Shown: positions 15,702 through 24,722 of the stretch, one piece after another | Layout: the number at the start of each line of letters is the position of its first letter | How positions within the stretch are numbered: the stretch's first letter is position 1 | Assembly: GCA_029259935.1 (NCBI GenBank) | Contig: JAJDEH010000022.1 | Location: 1-29,658, forward strand | Direction: 5' to 3' | From: Planctomycetota bacterium | Lineage (GTDB): Bacteria > Planctomycetota > Planctomycetia > Pirellulales > Pirellulaceae | DNA: 29,658 bases | Translations under genes and position numbers: made by a program | The notes under the pieces: model-generated | Told to the model about the DNA's origin: nothing | What the model saw: only the letters and a program-made list of their open reading frames with translations | Databases searched by the model: none

Positions 15702-18671
15702 TCACTCACCCGCATCGCGCCCCAACGACGGATCCAACTCGACCGCCCGCTGAAAATGATATCGGCTCTGGGTGAAGTCGTTCAACGACTCCAGCAACAG
15801 TCCGAGTTGCAGGTGGGCCTGTGCTTCATTGGGATCTTGTTCGAGCGCGAGCCGGAGATGGTGGGCTGCCTGCTGGGGCTTTTCCAATGCCCGCAGTGTG
15901 ATCGCGAAGTTGACCCGCGCGGTGACGTTTTCCGGATCTAGTTTCAGGGCTTTATGGAAGTAGTTCGCCGCTTCCGAGGCCGCTCCCACGTCGCCGACCA
16001 GGATTCCCAGACGATTGTACAACTGGGCATCTTCCGGACGAAACTGGACGGCCAGCCGGTACTCGTTAATCTCCTCGTCCAGGTCCTTCCGTTCGCGGGC
16101 CAACGCGGCTTTTTGCAGATGGATTTGGACGGCCAAGTTGGAAAGGACCGTGTGCCGAGGCGCGAGCCGCGCCGCTTCGTCGATTTGGTCCGCCGACTTT
16201 TCCAGCCAGCTAGATTCTTGCATTGCCAGCGGCACGGTGATCTCAAGCAGTAGCCGAGCCGCTTGCCGACAGTCCTTCAACAGGGCGTCGCCATTTTCGC
16301 CGGCGACCGTCAATTCAATCTCGCCCGTGGGGATGGCATCCACCAACGCGGCGATGTTCTGTTGCTTGCGTTCCACTCGGCTGCTGCGAAAGGTCTCCAG
16401 CGCGTGGGCTTCCAAGCGCGGACGTTCGAGGCTGTTGACGCTGCCATCGCTTCCCAGCCATTTCGAAACCGCAGTGCCATCCAACAGCAGCAAACTCAGC
16501 AAGTCGCACGCGTCACTCCAATCATATTCCCGCAGCATGGAAGCAGGCGGCGCGCCCAAATACTCTTGCATCTGTTCCAGGTCCAACTGCAAAGGCTGCT
16601 TGGCACCGACAAGATACAGCGAATCGGGGGCGGCCACGCCGACATAGGATTGGGGGAACGATCGGACAAAGGTCCGCAGGATTAACTTCAAGGCGTCCGG
16701 CGGCGTCTCTAGCGAAATCCATTGCACGAAAAGGCCGTCGGCCGCCAGTCGCGCGTCGCACAGGCGATAGTAGTCGGTCGAAAAGAAGGCCGCGTTTCCG
16801 ACATGGCCCGGTTGCGATTTGGCGTCCGAAATGATCGCGTCGTAGGTGGCCTGGCTTTGCCGCACATAGTGAATTCCATCGGCCGCCATGACGGTGACCT
16901 TCGGATCATCCAGAGCGCCCCGGTTGAAATCGTTGAATTGGCGGGCGGCTTCGATGACGGCGGGCGACAGTTCCACGCAGGTGATTTGCGCGACGGCGGG
17001 ATTTTGAGCCAGTTCGCCGGTCAGAATTCCGGTCCCCAGGCCGATGGTCAGTACTTGTTGTTCTTTCTTGTGTGGCCGCAGCGCGAACGGCAGGTGGGCC
17101 AGTTTGCGCTGTTTCTCGTCGACTCCTCCTTCGCTCTCACCAATGATGACGCCGTCGACCGCCATGAACTTCCGCGGCGGACTGGCGGCGTCTTGCAGAA
17201 CCATGACGGTGTTCACCGGGCCCTCGCGGTAATAACTCACCTTGTGCTCTCTAAGGCTCTCGTCCATCCCCAGCGGATTGGCGGGCCAGAACCAGCCGCC
17301 CAGTGCTAAACCCGCGATGCCCAACAACACCACGGCCGCTTGTCCGCGAACCATCCACAATGTTCGCGCGGCTCGTTTCGAAACACCTTGGAACTGCGGC
17401 ACTAGAGCGACCAACGCAGCCGCCAAGCTGACACCGGCCAGGACGATCAAGCCGCGCTGAATTCCGATCCAAGGGATTAGCAGAAAACCGGTGGTCAGCG
17501 CGCCGACGACGTTTCCGATGGCGCTGGCCGCATAAAGGCGGCCGGTGCGCTGACTGGCATCCTGCACGCGCCGCAGCCAATGGCTGGCCATGAGCGGAAA
17601 GCTGAGCCCCAGCAATGTCGTGGGAATGAGCAGCAACAGGAAACACAAAACGAATCGTCCGCCGATCACCGCCACGTTGCCACCGGCCAGCGAGGCGAGC
17701 CAACTCTGCCCGGCACCCGCCGCCAACCAGCGAAACACGATCAACAGCAGCACCGACGTGACGCCCACGCCAATTTGCAGGCAGCCAAAACCGAACAGCG
17801 GATTGGCAACTCGCGGGGTCACAAAGCGGCCTGCCGCCGCGCCAATCGCGATGCCTAGCAAGAAGCTGGTTACAACAATTGTGTAGCTGTGGATATCGCT
17901 ACCCACGATCAACAGCAGCAGGCGAGTCCAGACAACTTCCATGCCGAGCGCCGCCAGGCTCGCGAGTACGACGGCCGCCAGCAACAAGGAATCTTCGCCC
18001 ACACCGGCCAGTCGCCGTTGGCTGGTTTTCGACGCCTGCGCGTGCGGCTTGCCAATCTCTTGCTTGCCTAAGACCGCCGACAGAGCTCCCGCCAACAAGC
18101 AACATCCGACCGCCAACCCTAACGTGCCATTGAGTCCAAAAGCATAAATCAGCCAGAATCCAGTGAGCAAACCGCCGAGCGCCCCGCCGAGAGTTTCCAC
18201 GCCGTAGAGCAAACTGATGCGCGGCCGTAGTTGGCTTGGTTTGGTGATGGAAACGCGGGCCAGCGCCGGGACAATGCCTCCCAACATGACATAGGGCGGC
18301 AGGACGACCAACAAACCGAGCAACATCCTGACAACACTCTGGGTCGTGCCCGACAAGGCCGCCGGGCCGGCAATCTGGTCCGTCAACGAGAAAAATACAG
18401 CCGGGAGATAGATCCCAATCACTGCCGTCGCGCCGCACAACAGCATCAAGATGCCCGCCAATCGCAGAGGGCTGGGCGAGCGATCGGCGCGTCGGCCGAA
18501 TAGAGCGGCCCCCAGTGCCAAGCCTCCCAATACCATCGCCAGGACAACGGCAATCGACTGCGCCGACACACCAAAGAACTGCGTGAAACGCCGCGCCCAG
18601 ACGACTTGAATTGCTAGTCCACAAGCTCCGGCGGAAAACGCCAGGCCATAACAAAGAACTCGTTGAGTCAT
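15702..18671 (-). CDS. Fused transporter-like, spermidine-synthase-like and TPR membrane protein
   Basis: About 989 residues. The N-terminal two thirds hold many transmembrane helices and an internal duplication: G-L-A-I-Q-V-V-W-A-R-R-F near 18-29 recurs as L-G-M-E-V-V-W-T-R-L near 242-251. A Rossmann domain like polyamine aminopropyltransferases follows (T-I-G-L-G-T-G 542-548, V-E-L with E567, A-A-D-G with D598, Y-D-A-I-I-S-D with D616). The C-terminal region, about 843-989, has four or so TPR units (A-x-x-x-F-x-x-A-L-x-L-D-P type). Such fused MFS/spermidine-synthase proteins are common in planctomycetes; real polyamine synthesis is unproven. The last motif continues A-K-S-Q-P-G rather than the typical D-x-x-D-P-x-G. 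The start at MTQR (18671) fits the family; ATGs at 18692 and 18767 also exist and none has a strong ribosome site. Confidence 0.85.
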   Translation of the reverse strand: MTQRVLCYGLAFSAGACGLAIQVVWARRFTQFFGVSAQSIAVVLAMVLGGLALGAALFGRRADRSPSPLRLAGILMLLCGATAVIGIYLPAVFFSLTDQIAGPAALSGTTQSVVRMLLGLLVVLPPYVMLGGIVPALARVSITKPSQLRPRISLLYGVETLGGALGGLLTGFWLIYAFGLNGTLGLAVGCCLLAGALSAVLGKQEIGKPHAQASKTSQRRLAGVGEDSLLLAAVVLASLAALGMEVVWTRLLLLIVGSDIHSYTIVVTSFLLGIAIGAAAGRFVTPRVANPLFGFGCLQIGVGVTSVLLLIVFRWLAAGAGQSWLASLAGGNVAVIGGRFVLCFLLLLIPTTLLGLSFPLMASHWLRRVQDASQRTGRLYAASAIGNVVGALTTGFLLIPWIGIQRGLIVLAGVSLAAALVALVPQFQGVSKRAARTLWMVRGQAAVVLLGIAGLALGGWFWPANPLGMDESLREHKVSYYREGPVNTVMVLQDAASPPRKFMAVDGVIIGESEGGVDEKQRKLAHLPFALRPHKKEQQVLTIGLGTGILTGELAQNPAVAQITCVELSPAVIEAARQFNDFNRGALDDPKVTVMAADGIHYVRQSQATYDAIISDAKSQPGHVGNAAFFSTDYYRLCDARLAADGLFVQWISLETPPDALKLILRTFVRSFPQSYVGVAAPDSLYLVGAKQPLQLDLEQMQEYLGAPPASMLREYDWSDACDLLSLLLLDGTAVSKWLGSDGSVNSLERPRLEAHALETFRSSRVERKQQNIAALVDAIPTGEIELTVAGENGDALLKDCRQAARLLLEITVPLAMQESSWLEKSADQIDEAARLAPRHTVLSNLAVQIHLQKAALARERKDLDEEINEYRLAVQFRPEDAQLYNRLGILVGDVGAASEAANYFHKALKLDPENVTARVNFAITLRALEKPQQAAHHLRLALEQDPNEAQAHLQLGLLLESLNDFTQSRYHFQRAVELDPSLGRDAGE

Positions 18672-18969
18672 GATATTGGTCCGACAACGCATGGCAAAAT
18701 CAGCGACGACACTCCGACGTAAGTGCCAACCGCTCAACGAAGAATGCGAATGAGAATTGTATAACATCAGATAGATTTACCCCAATTTCGATGTAGGGCC
18801 CGGCCCATCGATGGATGTCATGCGCGGGATAACAGAGGACCAATGGTCCTTCGGCTCCCTTGTTTTTTGACGCACGACAGTCGACGGCTGTCGCACTAGA
18901 TAGATAAGGAGATAAGCAACGGATCGGTTTACGCGATCCGCTGTTGAAGACAATTGAAAAGCCGGCAGT
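18672..18969. other. Gap between the DUF1598 and transporter-synthase genes
   Basis: 298 nt without a convincing gene. It contains a small inverted repeat (CGACAG/CTGTCG, 18875-18893) and a GGGC/GCCC hairpin near 18798-18808. Neither is followed by a T-run on the minus strand, so no terminator is claimed. The longest possible N-terminal extension of the downstream gene (to 18767) falls in it. I see no clear promoter. Confidence 0.4.
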
Positions 18970-20340
18970 CTAGTTCCACCACCAGTGCTTCTTGCCGGTT
19001 GTTTTGGCCCTGGTTCGGATTTGAGCGACTTGGGTGTTTTGTTCCGACTTGGCCGCCGCTTGCCAGCTTTCGACTTGGACGCCGCCGGATGCCGCGATCA
19101 CATACCCACGGCCGACCTTCAGCACGCTGCACTGCGAAGCGACCTTTTTCGGCACGCTCCATTCCTCGACGGGAACACCCTTTTTCGGATCGCTGAGCAG
19201 AGGCAAGCTCAACCCAACGCGATCCAGCATGTTTTCTTTTTCAATCAAGGCGGCCACGACGCACAAGTCCATGATGTTTCGCAATTCGCCGAAGATGGCT
19301 TCCTTCGCGGACAATTCGTCATACAACTCGGTGAACTGATCCGCCCACTGTTTAGCGATTGGATTAACGCCGCCGGTGCCCTTGACCGCGCCCTCTTTAT
19401 CGACGAAGTCGTCTTCCGAGACGCACCGCACACCTTGGCCTCGCAGTTGCCACGCCAAGCCGTCTTCGCTGCGTGCCAAGGGCTTGTAGTCCATCTCCAA
19501 CCACCAGCGAGGCATGAGATTGTCGAGCTTGGCTCCTTTGGCTTTCAGCATGTCGAGGAAGCTGGGAAGCCCTTTGATCGGCGCGGGTTCCAAGTCCATG
19601 CCATACCGCTTCATGCGATAGTCGGCCGCGACCAGCACGCGGGCAAAATGGCTGTTTTCGGGAATTCCCGTCAACGTGATCTGTTGATCGCCTAAAGCCC
19701 GTTTGATTCTCGTGGGAATCGAGCGGTCAAACGTCTTCAATTTGCGGAGCAAGGTATCGAGATTTTTGCGACCTTCGGCCGTGGGGTCGATCGAACAGGT
19801 AATACCATCGCCTTGGTTCGCGCCGCGAACGGTTCGCAGTGCGACCAAAAAATCGTCCAATAGAATGACGGGACGTCCGGTCGTGATGCCAACGACGTTC
19901 GCGTCGCTATCGACTCGCCAGCCTTCTCCCGGTCCGGCGATCACAATGTCGTTCTCTTCCGGATAGAGAAACACGTATTGAATACGAGTTAGCCCCGCGA
20001 GAAATCGAATTTCCTCGGGCAATTCGCCGAATCCGCTCTTGTGGAACTCTTGAATTGCATCTTGCAATCCCCGCAGAGAAATCATCCGCATTCCGACGGG
20101 AGCGTTGAGGTCGGCCGCCGCGCGACCGACATTCTTGCGCATGAACTCCAGCAACAGGGCTTCATCCTTGCCAGTGGGGTTGGACAAGGCCCCGAAGGCA
20201 TCAATCGATATACCGCCCACCGAGCGGGACCGAAAACCGCCGCCGCCGCCTGCCTGTAGGTGAGCAACATCCGTAGCCCAAAGTCCGCCAACAACCAACA
20301 GGAGAAGGATCCGAAGAATGAAATAGCTGCGTCTAACCAT
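18970..20340 (-). CDS. Secreted DUF1598 protein
   Basis: 456 residues with an N-terminal signal or anchor (positive M-V-R-R-S, hydrophobic to about 22), then a glycine-rich segment. The body (R-N-V-G-R-A-A-A-D-L-N, F-L-A-G-L-T-R-I-Q-Y-V-F-L-Y-P-E-E-N-D-I-V-I-A-G-P-G-E-G-W and C-S-I-D-P-T-A-E-G) has the look of the planctomycete-specific DUF1598 family; no biochemical function is known. No catalytic motif is apparent. Start at 20340 rather than 20412 or 20361: AAGGAG lies 8 nt upstream. It is divergent from the FHA-sigma54 activator gene across 386 nt, and the transporter-synthase gene follows 298 nt downstream on the same strand. Confidence 0.8.
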   Translation of the reverse strand: MVRRSYFILRILLLLVVGGLWATDVAHLQAGGGGGFRSRSVGGISIDAFGALSNPTGKDEALLLEFMRKNVGRAAADLNAPVGMRMISLRGLQDAIQEFHKSGFGELPEEIRFLAGLTRIQYVFLYPEENDIVIAGPGEGWRVDSDANVVGITTGRPVILLDDFLVALRTVRGANQGDGITCSIDPTAEGRKNLDTLLRKLKTFDRSIPTRIKRALGDQQITLTGIPENSHFARVLVAADYRMKRYGMDLEPAPIKGLPSFLDMLKAKGAKLDNLMPRWWLEMDYKPLARSEDGLAWQLRGQGVRCVSEDDFVDKEGAVKGTGGVNPIAKQWADQFTELYDELSAKEAIFGELRNIMDLCVVAALIEKENMLDRVGLSLPLLSDPKKGVPVEEWSVPKKVASQCSVLKVGRGYVIAASGGVQVESWQAAAKSEQNTQVAQIRTRAKTTGKKHWWWN

Positions 20341-20348
20341 CGCCTGAA

Positions 20349-20354
20349 CTCCTT
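20349..20354 (-). promoter_or_regulatory. Shine-Dalgarno of the DUF1598 gene
   Basis: AAGGAG on the minus strand, 8 nt before ATG 20340. It excludes the longer frame from 20412. Confidence 0.7.
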
Positions 20355-20715
20355 GAACCATCAACACCCCTGGTAATGATCGGGTTTTCCACCTCCCTCG
20401 TTGCTGGTGCAAGATAATTGCGAACCAGTGCCGGCCTTGGGGTGAGGGGTAGGAATTCTTGAACTTCCTAATTACAGAATAACTGCGGCCCCCAATATTT
20501 GCAACGAAATCGAGCGACCGGGGAAGAGTTCCGGCTTGCTTGCAGTATCTACCCGTGGTGAAAGTCTCGTTCCGATGGGATAATAGCGATGTTAGCGCGG
20601 ATATTCATGTTGCCGGTATTGCCGAGGCCCCTTTTTGCGTTCTAATGAAAACAGCGGGCTAGACCCCTTACCACCCGATCTTTCAACGCCGTTCGGCGGG
20701 ACGTTTATTTTAGCC

Positions 20716-20720
20716 AGGAG
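20716..20720 (+). promoter_or_regulatory. Shine-Dalgarno for the TTG-started activator gene
   Basis: AGGAG, 6 nt before TTG 20727. It supports the non-ATG start immediately ahead of the FHA domain. Confidence 0.65.
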
Positions 20721-20726
20721 TCGTTT

Positions 20727-22754
20727 TTGTTAGCCTATCTTGTCATTCGAGAAGGTACCAAGTGGTCGGACGTTTTTCGGCTCACGCCGGGTCAAAGCGT
20801 GACCATGGGCCGCGCTCCGACCAATGAAATTGTCATTCACGAAGATCTGTGCAGCCGCCGGCATGCTCAAATTTTCGAGGAGCAAGGCCATTGGAATGTA
20901 CGCGATCTGGAGAGCCGCAACGGGACTCGAGTCGGCGGCGAGTTGATTGACGGAGTCCACCCGCTGCAGCCGGGCGATGTGATCCGCATCGGCAGAACGC
21001 AGCTCGCCTTCGTCAACGATCTGTCGCGCGCTTATTCGGAATCAAGTCCCGCCGCCTATTCGCTGTCCGAGGGGGAAACGGTTTTGGACGCCGGAGGCGC
21101 GTCTTTCAGCGACTCCAACGTGCTGGATACGTTCGAGCCAACCACGATTACTCACCGCCGTGTTGAATCCAAGTTTCTGAAACCGCCCCACGATGATGAA
21201 TCCGCGATTCCCAAGGCGGGGCGGGCTTCCATCGAACTGTATCAATTGGCCGTGAAACTGGCGACTCAGCCCGACGTGGCCAGCGTCGCCAAATTGGCAC
21301 TTGATGCACTCATCGAACGCACGCAAGCGGATGCCGGGGCGATTCTGTTGATGTCTCGATCCCCCGACGCATCGGAGCATGTCGAGGACCTAGAACTGGT
21401 CGCCAGCCGTACCGACCTGAAACCGTCCTACCAGCGTGTGTCCGCTTTCCTGGCTTCGACGGTGCTGCGCGAGGGCGAGGGCGTGTTGGCTCGCAATATC
21501 GAGGGCGACAGCACATTGGGGCCGCGGGATAGCAAGGGCGAGTTTCATGCGACCAGTGTCATCTGCGCGCCGGTCCGCTCGGAGGGAGAAGAACCGGTCG
21601 GTCTGGTGCATTTGTACTCGTCCGACAGCGAACGCGTTCTCGACCCGGAAGATCTAGAATTCAGCTTGGCGGCCGCGACCAGCGTCGGTCATCGACTGCA
21701 GGACCTGGATCGGCAAAAGGCACTGGCGGAAGACCTGTCGATCACCAAGAGTGAAAACGACCAGCTTCGCCGCCGCCTGGGCGTGGAAAGCGAAATTGTG
21801 GGGCGGAGCCCGCAGATGGAAAAGGTGCATGAGGAAATTGCCCGCGCCGCGCCTAGCCGGCTGACGGTCTTGATCCGCGGTGAAAGCGGTGTCGGCAAGG
21901 AACTGGTGGCCCGCGCCGTCCACTTTTCCAGCCCACGGAAAAAGAACCCCTTTGTTTGCCTGAACTGTGCCGCGCTGACGGAATCGTTGTTGGAAAGCGA
22001 ACTGTTCGGCCACGAGCGAGGAGCCTTTACGGGTGCCACCGAACGAAAGCTGGGCAAGTTCGAGGCGGCCGACCACGGCACCTTGATGCTGGACGAAATT
22101 GGCGAAATGAGCCCCGCGATTCAGGCCAAGTTTCTGCGCGTGTTGGAAGGCCACCCATTCGAACGCGTCGGCGGCAGCAAGCCGGTCAGCGTGGATGTCC
22201 GAGTGATTGCCGCCACCAATCGTGACCTGGAACGAGCGGTCAAGGAAGCAAAGTTTCGCCGCGATCTATTCTTCCGGTTGCACGGATTCGAAATCGTTGT
22301 CCCGCCGCTGCGCCGCCGGCCGGAAGACATTATCACGCTGGCCGAATATTTTGTTCGACGTTTCGCCGCCGAAACAGGACGGAAAATACGCGGATTCACT
22401 CAGGAATCCATGCAGCAAATGCGGGCGTACCACTGGCCGGGCAATGTACGCGAACTTAAGAATGTGATCGAACATGCCGTGCTGTTGGCCCAAGAGGACT
22501 TCATTCGCCCCGACCACATCACGTTCATCAGCATGCCGACCGCCAGCGAGTCGAATGTGCTTTCGCAACCGAGAAACGTCTACGAGCCGATGACGTTGGC
22601 GGACGTCGAGAAACGCCATATCGCCGACACGCTGAGTCACACAAGTTGGAATAAGAGTCGCACGGCGTCGATTTTAGGCATCGAGCGTTCGACGCTCGAC
22701 CGCAAGATCCGCCGCTACAACCTCGTCGATCCGCGGCAGCCGCCGCGAAACTAA
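20727..22754 (+). CDS. FHA-GAF-sigma54 transcription activator
   Basis: 675 residues, TTG start. Domains in order: FHA (about 3-98; M-G-R-A-P-T-N-E with R29, C-S-R-R-H 42-46, N-G-T 65-67), a phosphothreonine-peptide reader; GAF (about 165-325), a likely small-ligand or redox sensor; sigma54 AAA+ domain (about 358-590) with Walker A GESGVGKE (385-392), the sigma54-contacting GAFTGA loop (432-437), Walker B LMLDEIGE (453-460) and arginine fingers in F-R-R-D-L-F-F-R (510-517); and a C-terminal Fis-type helix-turn-helix ([17 protein letters not shown]). All motifs for open-complex formation with RpoN are intact. There is no receiver domain, so the input is probably Ser/Thr-kinase phosphorylation of a partner read by FHA. 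Its targets cannot be told from this window. Confidence 0.95.
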   Translation: MLAYLVIREGTKWSDVFRLTPGQSVTMGRAPTNEIVIHEDLCSRRHAQIFEEQGHWNVRDLESRNGTRVGGELIDGVHPLQPGDVIRIGRTQLAFVNDLSRAYSESSPAAYSLSEGETVLDAGGASFSDSNVLDTFEPTTITHRRVESKFLKPPHDDESAIPKAGRASIELYQLAVKLATQPDVASVAKLALDALIERTQADAGAILLMSRSPDASEHVEDLELVASRTDLKPSYQRVSAFLASTVLREGEGVLARNIEGDSTLGPRDSKGEFHATSVICAPVRSEGEEPVGLVHLYSSDSERVLDPEDLEFSLAAATSVGHRLQDLDRQKALAEDLSITKSENDQLRRRLGVESEIVGRSPQMEKVHEEIARAAPSRLTVLIRGESGVGKELVARAVHFSSPRKKNPFVCLNCAALTESLLESELFGHERGAFTGATERKLGKFEAADHGTLMLDEIGEMSPAIQAKFLRVLEGHPFERVGGSKPVSVDVRVIAATNRDLERAVKEAKFRRDLFFRLHGFEIVVPPLRRRPEDIITLAEYFVRRFAAETGRKIRGFTQESMQQMRAYHWPGNVRELKNVIEHAVLLAQEDFIRPDHITFISMPTASESNVLSQPRNVYEPMTLADVEKRHIADTLSHTSWNKSRTASILGIERSTLDRKIRRYNLVDPRQPPRN

Positions 22755-22766
22755 GTTGGATGTAGC

Positions 22767-22790
22767 AAGCGGTAAACAATCGAAGGTACC
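22767..22790. terminator. Possible hairpin between convergent genes
   Basis: GCGGTA and TACCGC arms with a 12-nt loop, 13 nt after the activator stop and upstream of the end of the leftward NP[FY] gene. No T-run follows, so a factor-independent terminator is doubtful. Confidence 0.3.
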
Positions 22791-22840
22791 GCCGTTAGCT
22801 TCTCGTATTCAAAGGGGAGAAGTCGCGACGGCTGGCCTTG

Positions 22841-23416
22841 CTAGTGATCTTTCTTAGCGAGATAGGGGTTAGGGATCACGCGCGGAGCGATGGCGTCGGC
22901 CTTGCGAAAATAGGGATTGACGATCATCTTGGTCGTGCTGGCTACGCGTGTCGACGCTTGGGTTTCCTTCGGTTCTTCTTCCGTTGCCTCTCCGTCATCC
23001 TCGGGCTTAAAGAACGGATTGATGATCTCCTTCGTTTTGTCGACGTCGGCGGCAACTAGCAGCCCTTCGGCGGGTTGCATGCCGGCCGGCAAGGCATAGG
23101 GGCTGAAGCCGTAGGGCCGTGCGACGCTGTGGCTGTAATAGACCGGCGGATACAATGAGTAGAATGGCAAAATCGAATTGCCGTAAGGACGCGGAATCGT
23201 CCGCGAGAACTCGTGCATCGAAGGATAGCTGATGATGCCGCTATTACCCAACAATCCGCGGCGAAATCCGCGAAACCGGCCGAGGCCGTTTACGGGAGCG
23301 TTAAAGCGGTTGACCGGCAGTCCGCCAAAGCCGGGGCCTTGAGCAAACACGGGAGCCGAGACCGCGGCGGTCGAACCAAACACGATTGCCAGCAGCAAAA
23401 GTCGAAACATTTTCAT
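22841..23416 (-). CDS. Small secreted protein with three NP[FY] repeats
   Basis: 191 residues; I do not recognise the family. It has a clear signal peptide (M-K-M-F-R then hydrophobic to about 20, cleavage after F-A/Q). The mature N-terminal part is rich in Gly, Arg, Phe, Pro and Tyr (twice R-P-Y-G). The C-terminal part carries three copies of [KR]-x-I-x-N-P-[FY]-[FL]-x-[KP], at residues 129-138, 163-172 and 179-188, separated by acidic and Ala/Thr linkers. No enzyme motif is seen; the repeats look like docking or packing motifs of an envelope protein. The start at 23416 has GAGG 8 nt upstream; an ATG two codons later and the longer frame from 23488 are alternatives. It is divergent from queG. 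Confidence 0.75.
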   Translation of the reverse strand: MKMFRLLLLAIVFGSTAAVSAPVFAQGPGFGGLPVNRFNAPVNGLGRFRGFRRGLLGNSGIISYPSMHEFSRTIPRPYGNSILPFYSLYPPVYYSHSVARPYGFSPYALPAGMQPAEGLLVAADVDKTKEIINPFFKPEDDGEATEEEPKETQASTRVASTTKMIVNPYFRKADAIAPRVIPNPYLAKKDH

Positions 23417-23573
23417 GGGATGTGCCTCATCGGTGAAATCACGGGAGTCATACTCGGGACGCATGCACCTTGTTCCGTGACTGAGCATGCCTCAATATTC
23501 CAGGCTAAATACGGCCCCGCGCGTCTGCAAGGAATTTCGAGAAAAAAGAAACAACTCAACCAATTTTCGCAAC

Positions 23574-24722
23574 ATGGACATCCCCCAACTGACGACCGAG
23601 ATCAAACAGGAAGCCCGACGCAACGGCTTCGACCTCGTGGGGGTCTGTCCCGCCGTTTCTTCACCGGGATTCGAGCGATTTCGCGATTGGCTGAGGGCCG
23701 GTTATGACGGTCAAATGCATTACCTTGCCTCGCGGGCCGATGCCTACGAGCACCCCGACCATGTCTTGCAGGGGGTGCGGAGCCTGGTGATGCTGGGGAT
23801 GAACTACGCCACGACCACGCCGGGGGATTGCGCGCTGGGCCAAGGACGAGTTTCGCGGTACGCCTGGGGAACTGCCGACTATCATGATGTGATTCACGAT
23901 CGGCTCCGCTCGCTTTGCAAGTTCGTGCAAGATCACCATCCGCAAGCGGCGGTTCGCGGCGTGGTGGATACCGCGCCCCTGTTGGAACGCGAATTCGCGC
24001 AACTGGCGGGCCTCGGTTGGATCGGGAAAAACACCTTGCTGCTGAACAAGCAGGCGGGCAGTTGGTTCTTTCTCGCCGCGCTACTGACCGACCTGGAACT
24101 GCAAGCGGACCAGCCCTTTGAAACCGACCACTGTGGAACCTGCCGCGCCTGTCTCGACGCTTGCCCAACCGACGCTTTTCCTCAACCGTACGTGCTAGAT
24201 GCGACCAAGTGCATTAGTTACTTGACCATCGAACTGCGAGATTCCATTCCCCAGCCCTTGCGAAGCGGGATGGGCGATTGGCTGTTCGGCTGCGACATTT
24301 GCCAAGATGTTTGCCCTTGGAACCGCCATGCACCGGCCAGCGACGAAGCAGCTTTCTTACCGCAACGCAACATGGGCCCAGTCGACTTGACCGAATTGTT
24401 TTTGCTGGATGATGCTGCGTTCCGCGCGCGGTTTCGGCATACGCCACTGTGGCGTTCCAAACGGCGAGGTCTGTTACGCAACGCTGCGATTGTGCTGGGT
24501 AACCGTCCGACGGATCGCGCGATCGACGCCTTGATCCGAGGACTGCAAGACAATGAAACGCTCGTTCGTGGCGCATCGGCTTGGGCCTTGGGCCGACGTC
24601 CGTCCGCCACCGTCTTGACCGCACTCGAAGCGCAACGCGCGAACGAGTCGGATGACGGCGTACTTCGAGAAATCGATTCCGCAATCGCGTCGGTTCAAGC
24701 CGCGTATTCGCAACTTCCTTGA
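23574..24722 (+). CDS. queG: Epoxyqueuosine reductase
   Basis: 382 residues. It catalyses the last step of queuosine synthesis in tRNA (epoxyqueuosine to queuosine), using cobalamin and two [4Fe-4S] clusters. Seen: catalytic Asp132 in G-V-V-D-T-A-P-L-L-E-R; the first cluster motif C-G-T-C-R-A-C-L-D-A-C-P (187-198; Cys187, 190, 193, 197); Cys213; and the second motif C-D-I-C-Q-D-V-C-P-W-N (240-250; Cys240, 243, 247). A C-terminal HEAT-like repeat (about 300-375) as in longer QueG proteins follows. The ATG at 23574 fits the family N-terminus; the longer open frame from 23487 has no support. The 3' end overlaps the convergent dus gene by 28 nt. It shares an upstream region with the NP[FY] gene, from which it diverges. 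Confidence 0.96.
   Translation: MDIPQLTTEIKQEARRNGFDLVGVCPAVSSPGFERFRDWLRAGYDGQMHYLASRADAYEHPDHVLQGVRSLVMLGMNYATTTPGDCALGQGRVSRYAWGTADYHDVIHDRLRSLCKFVQDHHPQAAVRGVVDTAPLLEREFAQLAGLGWIGKNTLLLNKQAGSWFFLAALLTDLELQADQPFETDHCGTCRACLDACPTDAFPQPYVLDATKCISYLTIELRDSIPQPLRSGMGDWLFGCDICQDVCPWNRHAPASDEAAFLPQRNMGPVDLTELFLLDDAAFRARFRHTPLWRSKRRGLLRNAAIVLGNRPTDRAIDALIRGLQDNETLVRGASAWALGRRPSATVLTALEAQRANESDDGVLREIDSAIASVQAAYSQLP

Larger units (their letters stand above)
20341..20726. other. Divergent intergenic region
   Basis: 386 nt between the DUF1598 and FHA-sigma54 genes, so both promoters should lie here. The right part has GATAAT at 20579-20584, a possible -10 for the rightward gene, but its -35 region (TGGTGA at 20556) is poor. 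A CGCC-GTTC-GGCG hairpin (20687-20698) sits about 30 nt before the TTG start. I see no good -24/-12 (sigma54) element. Confidence 0.35.

Noticed and set aside
18861..18893. Hairpin with nearby T-run as a terminator of the DUF1598 transcript
   Set aside because: The T-run precedes the hairpin on the plus strand and reads as A's after it on the minus strand, so neither direction makes a standard terminator.
20625..20650. GG-N10-GC spacing as in a sigma54 promoter upstream of the activator gene
   Set aside because: Apart from the GG and GC the -24 and -12 bases match the consensus poorly.
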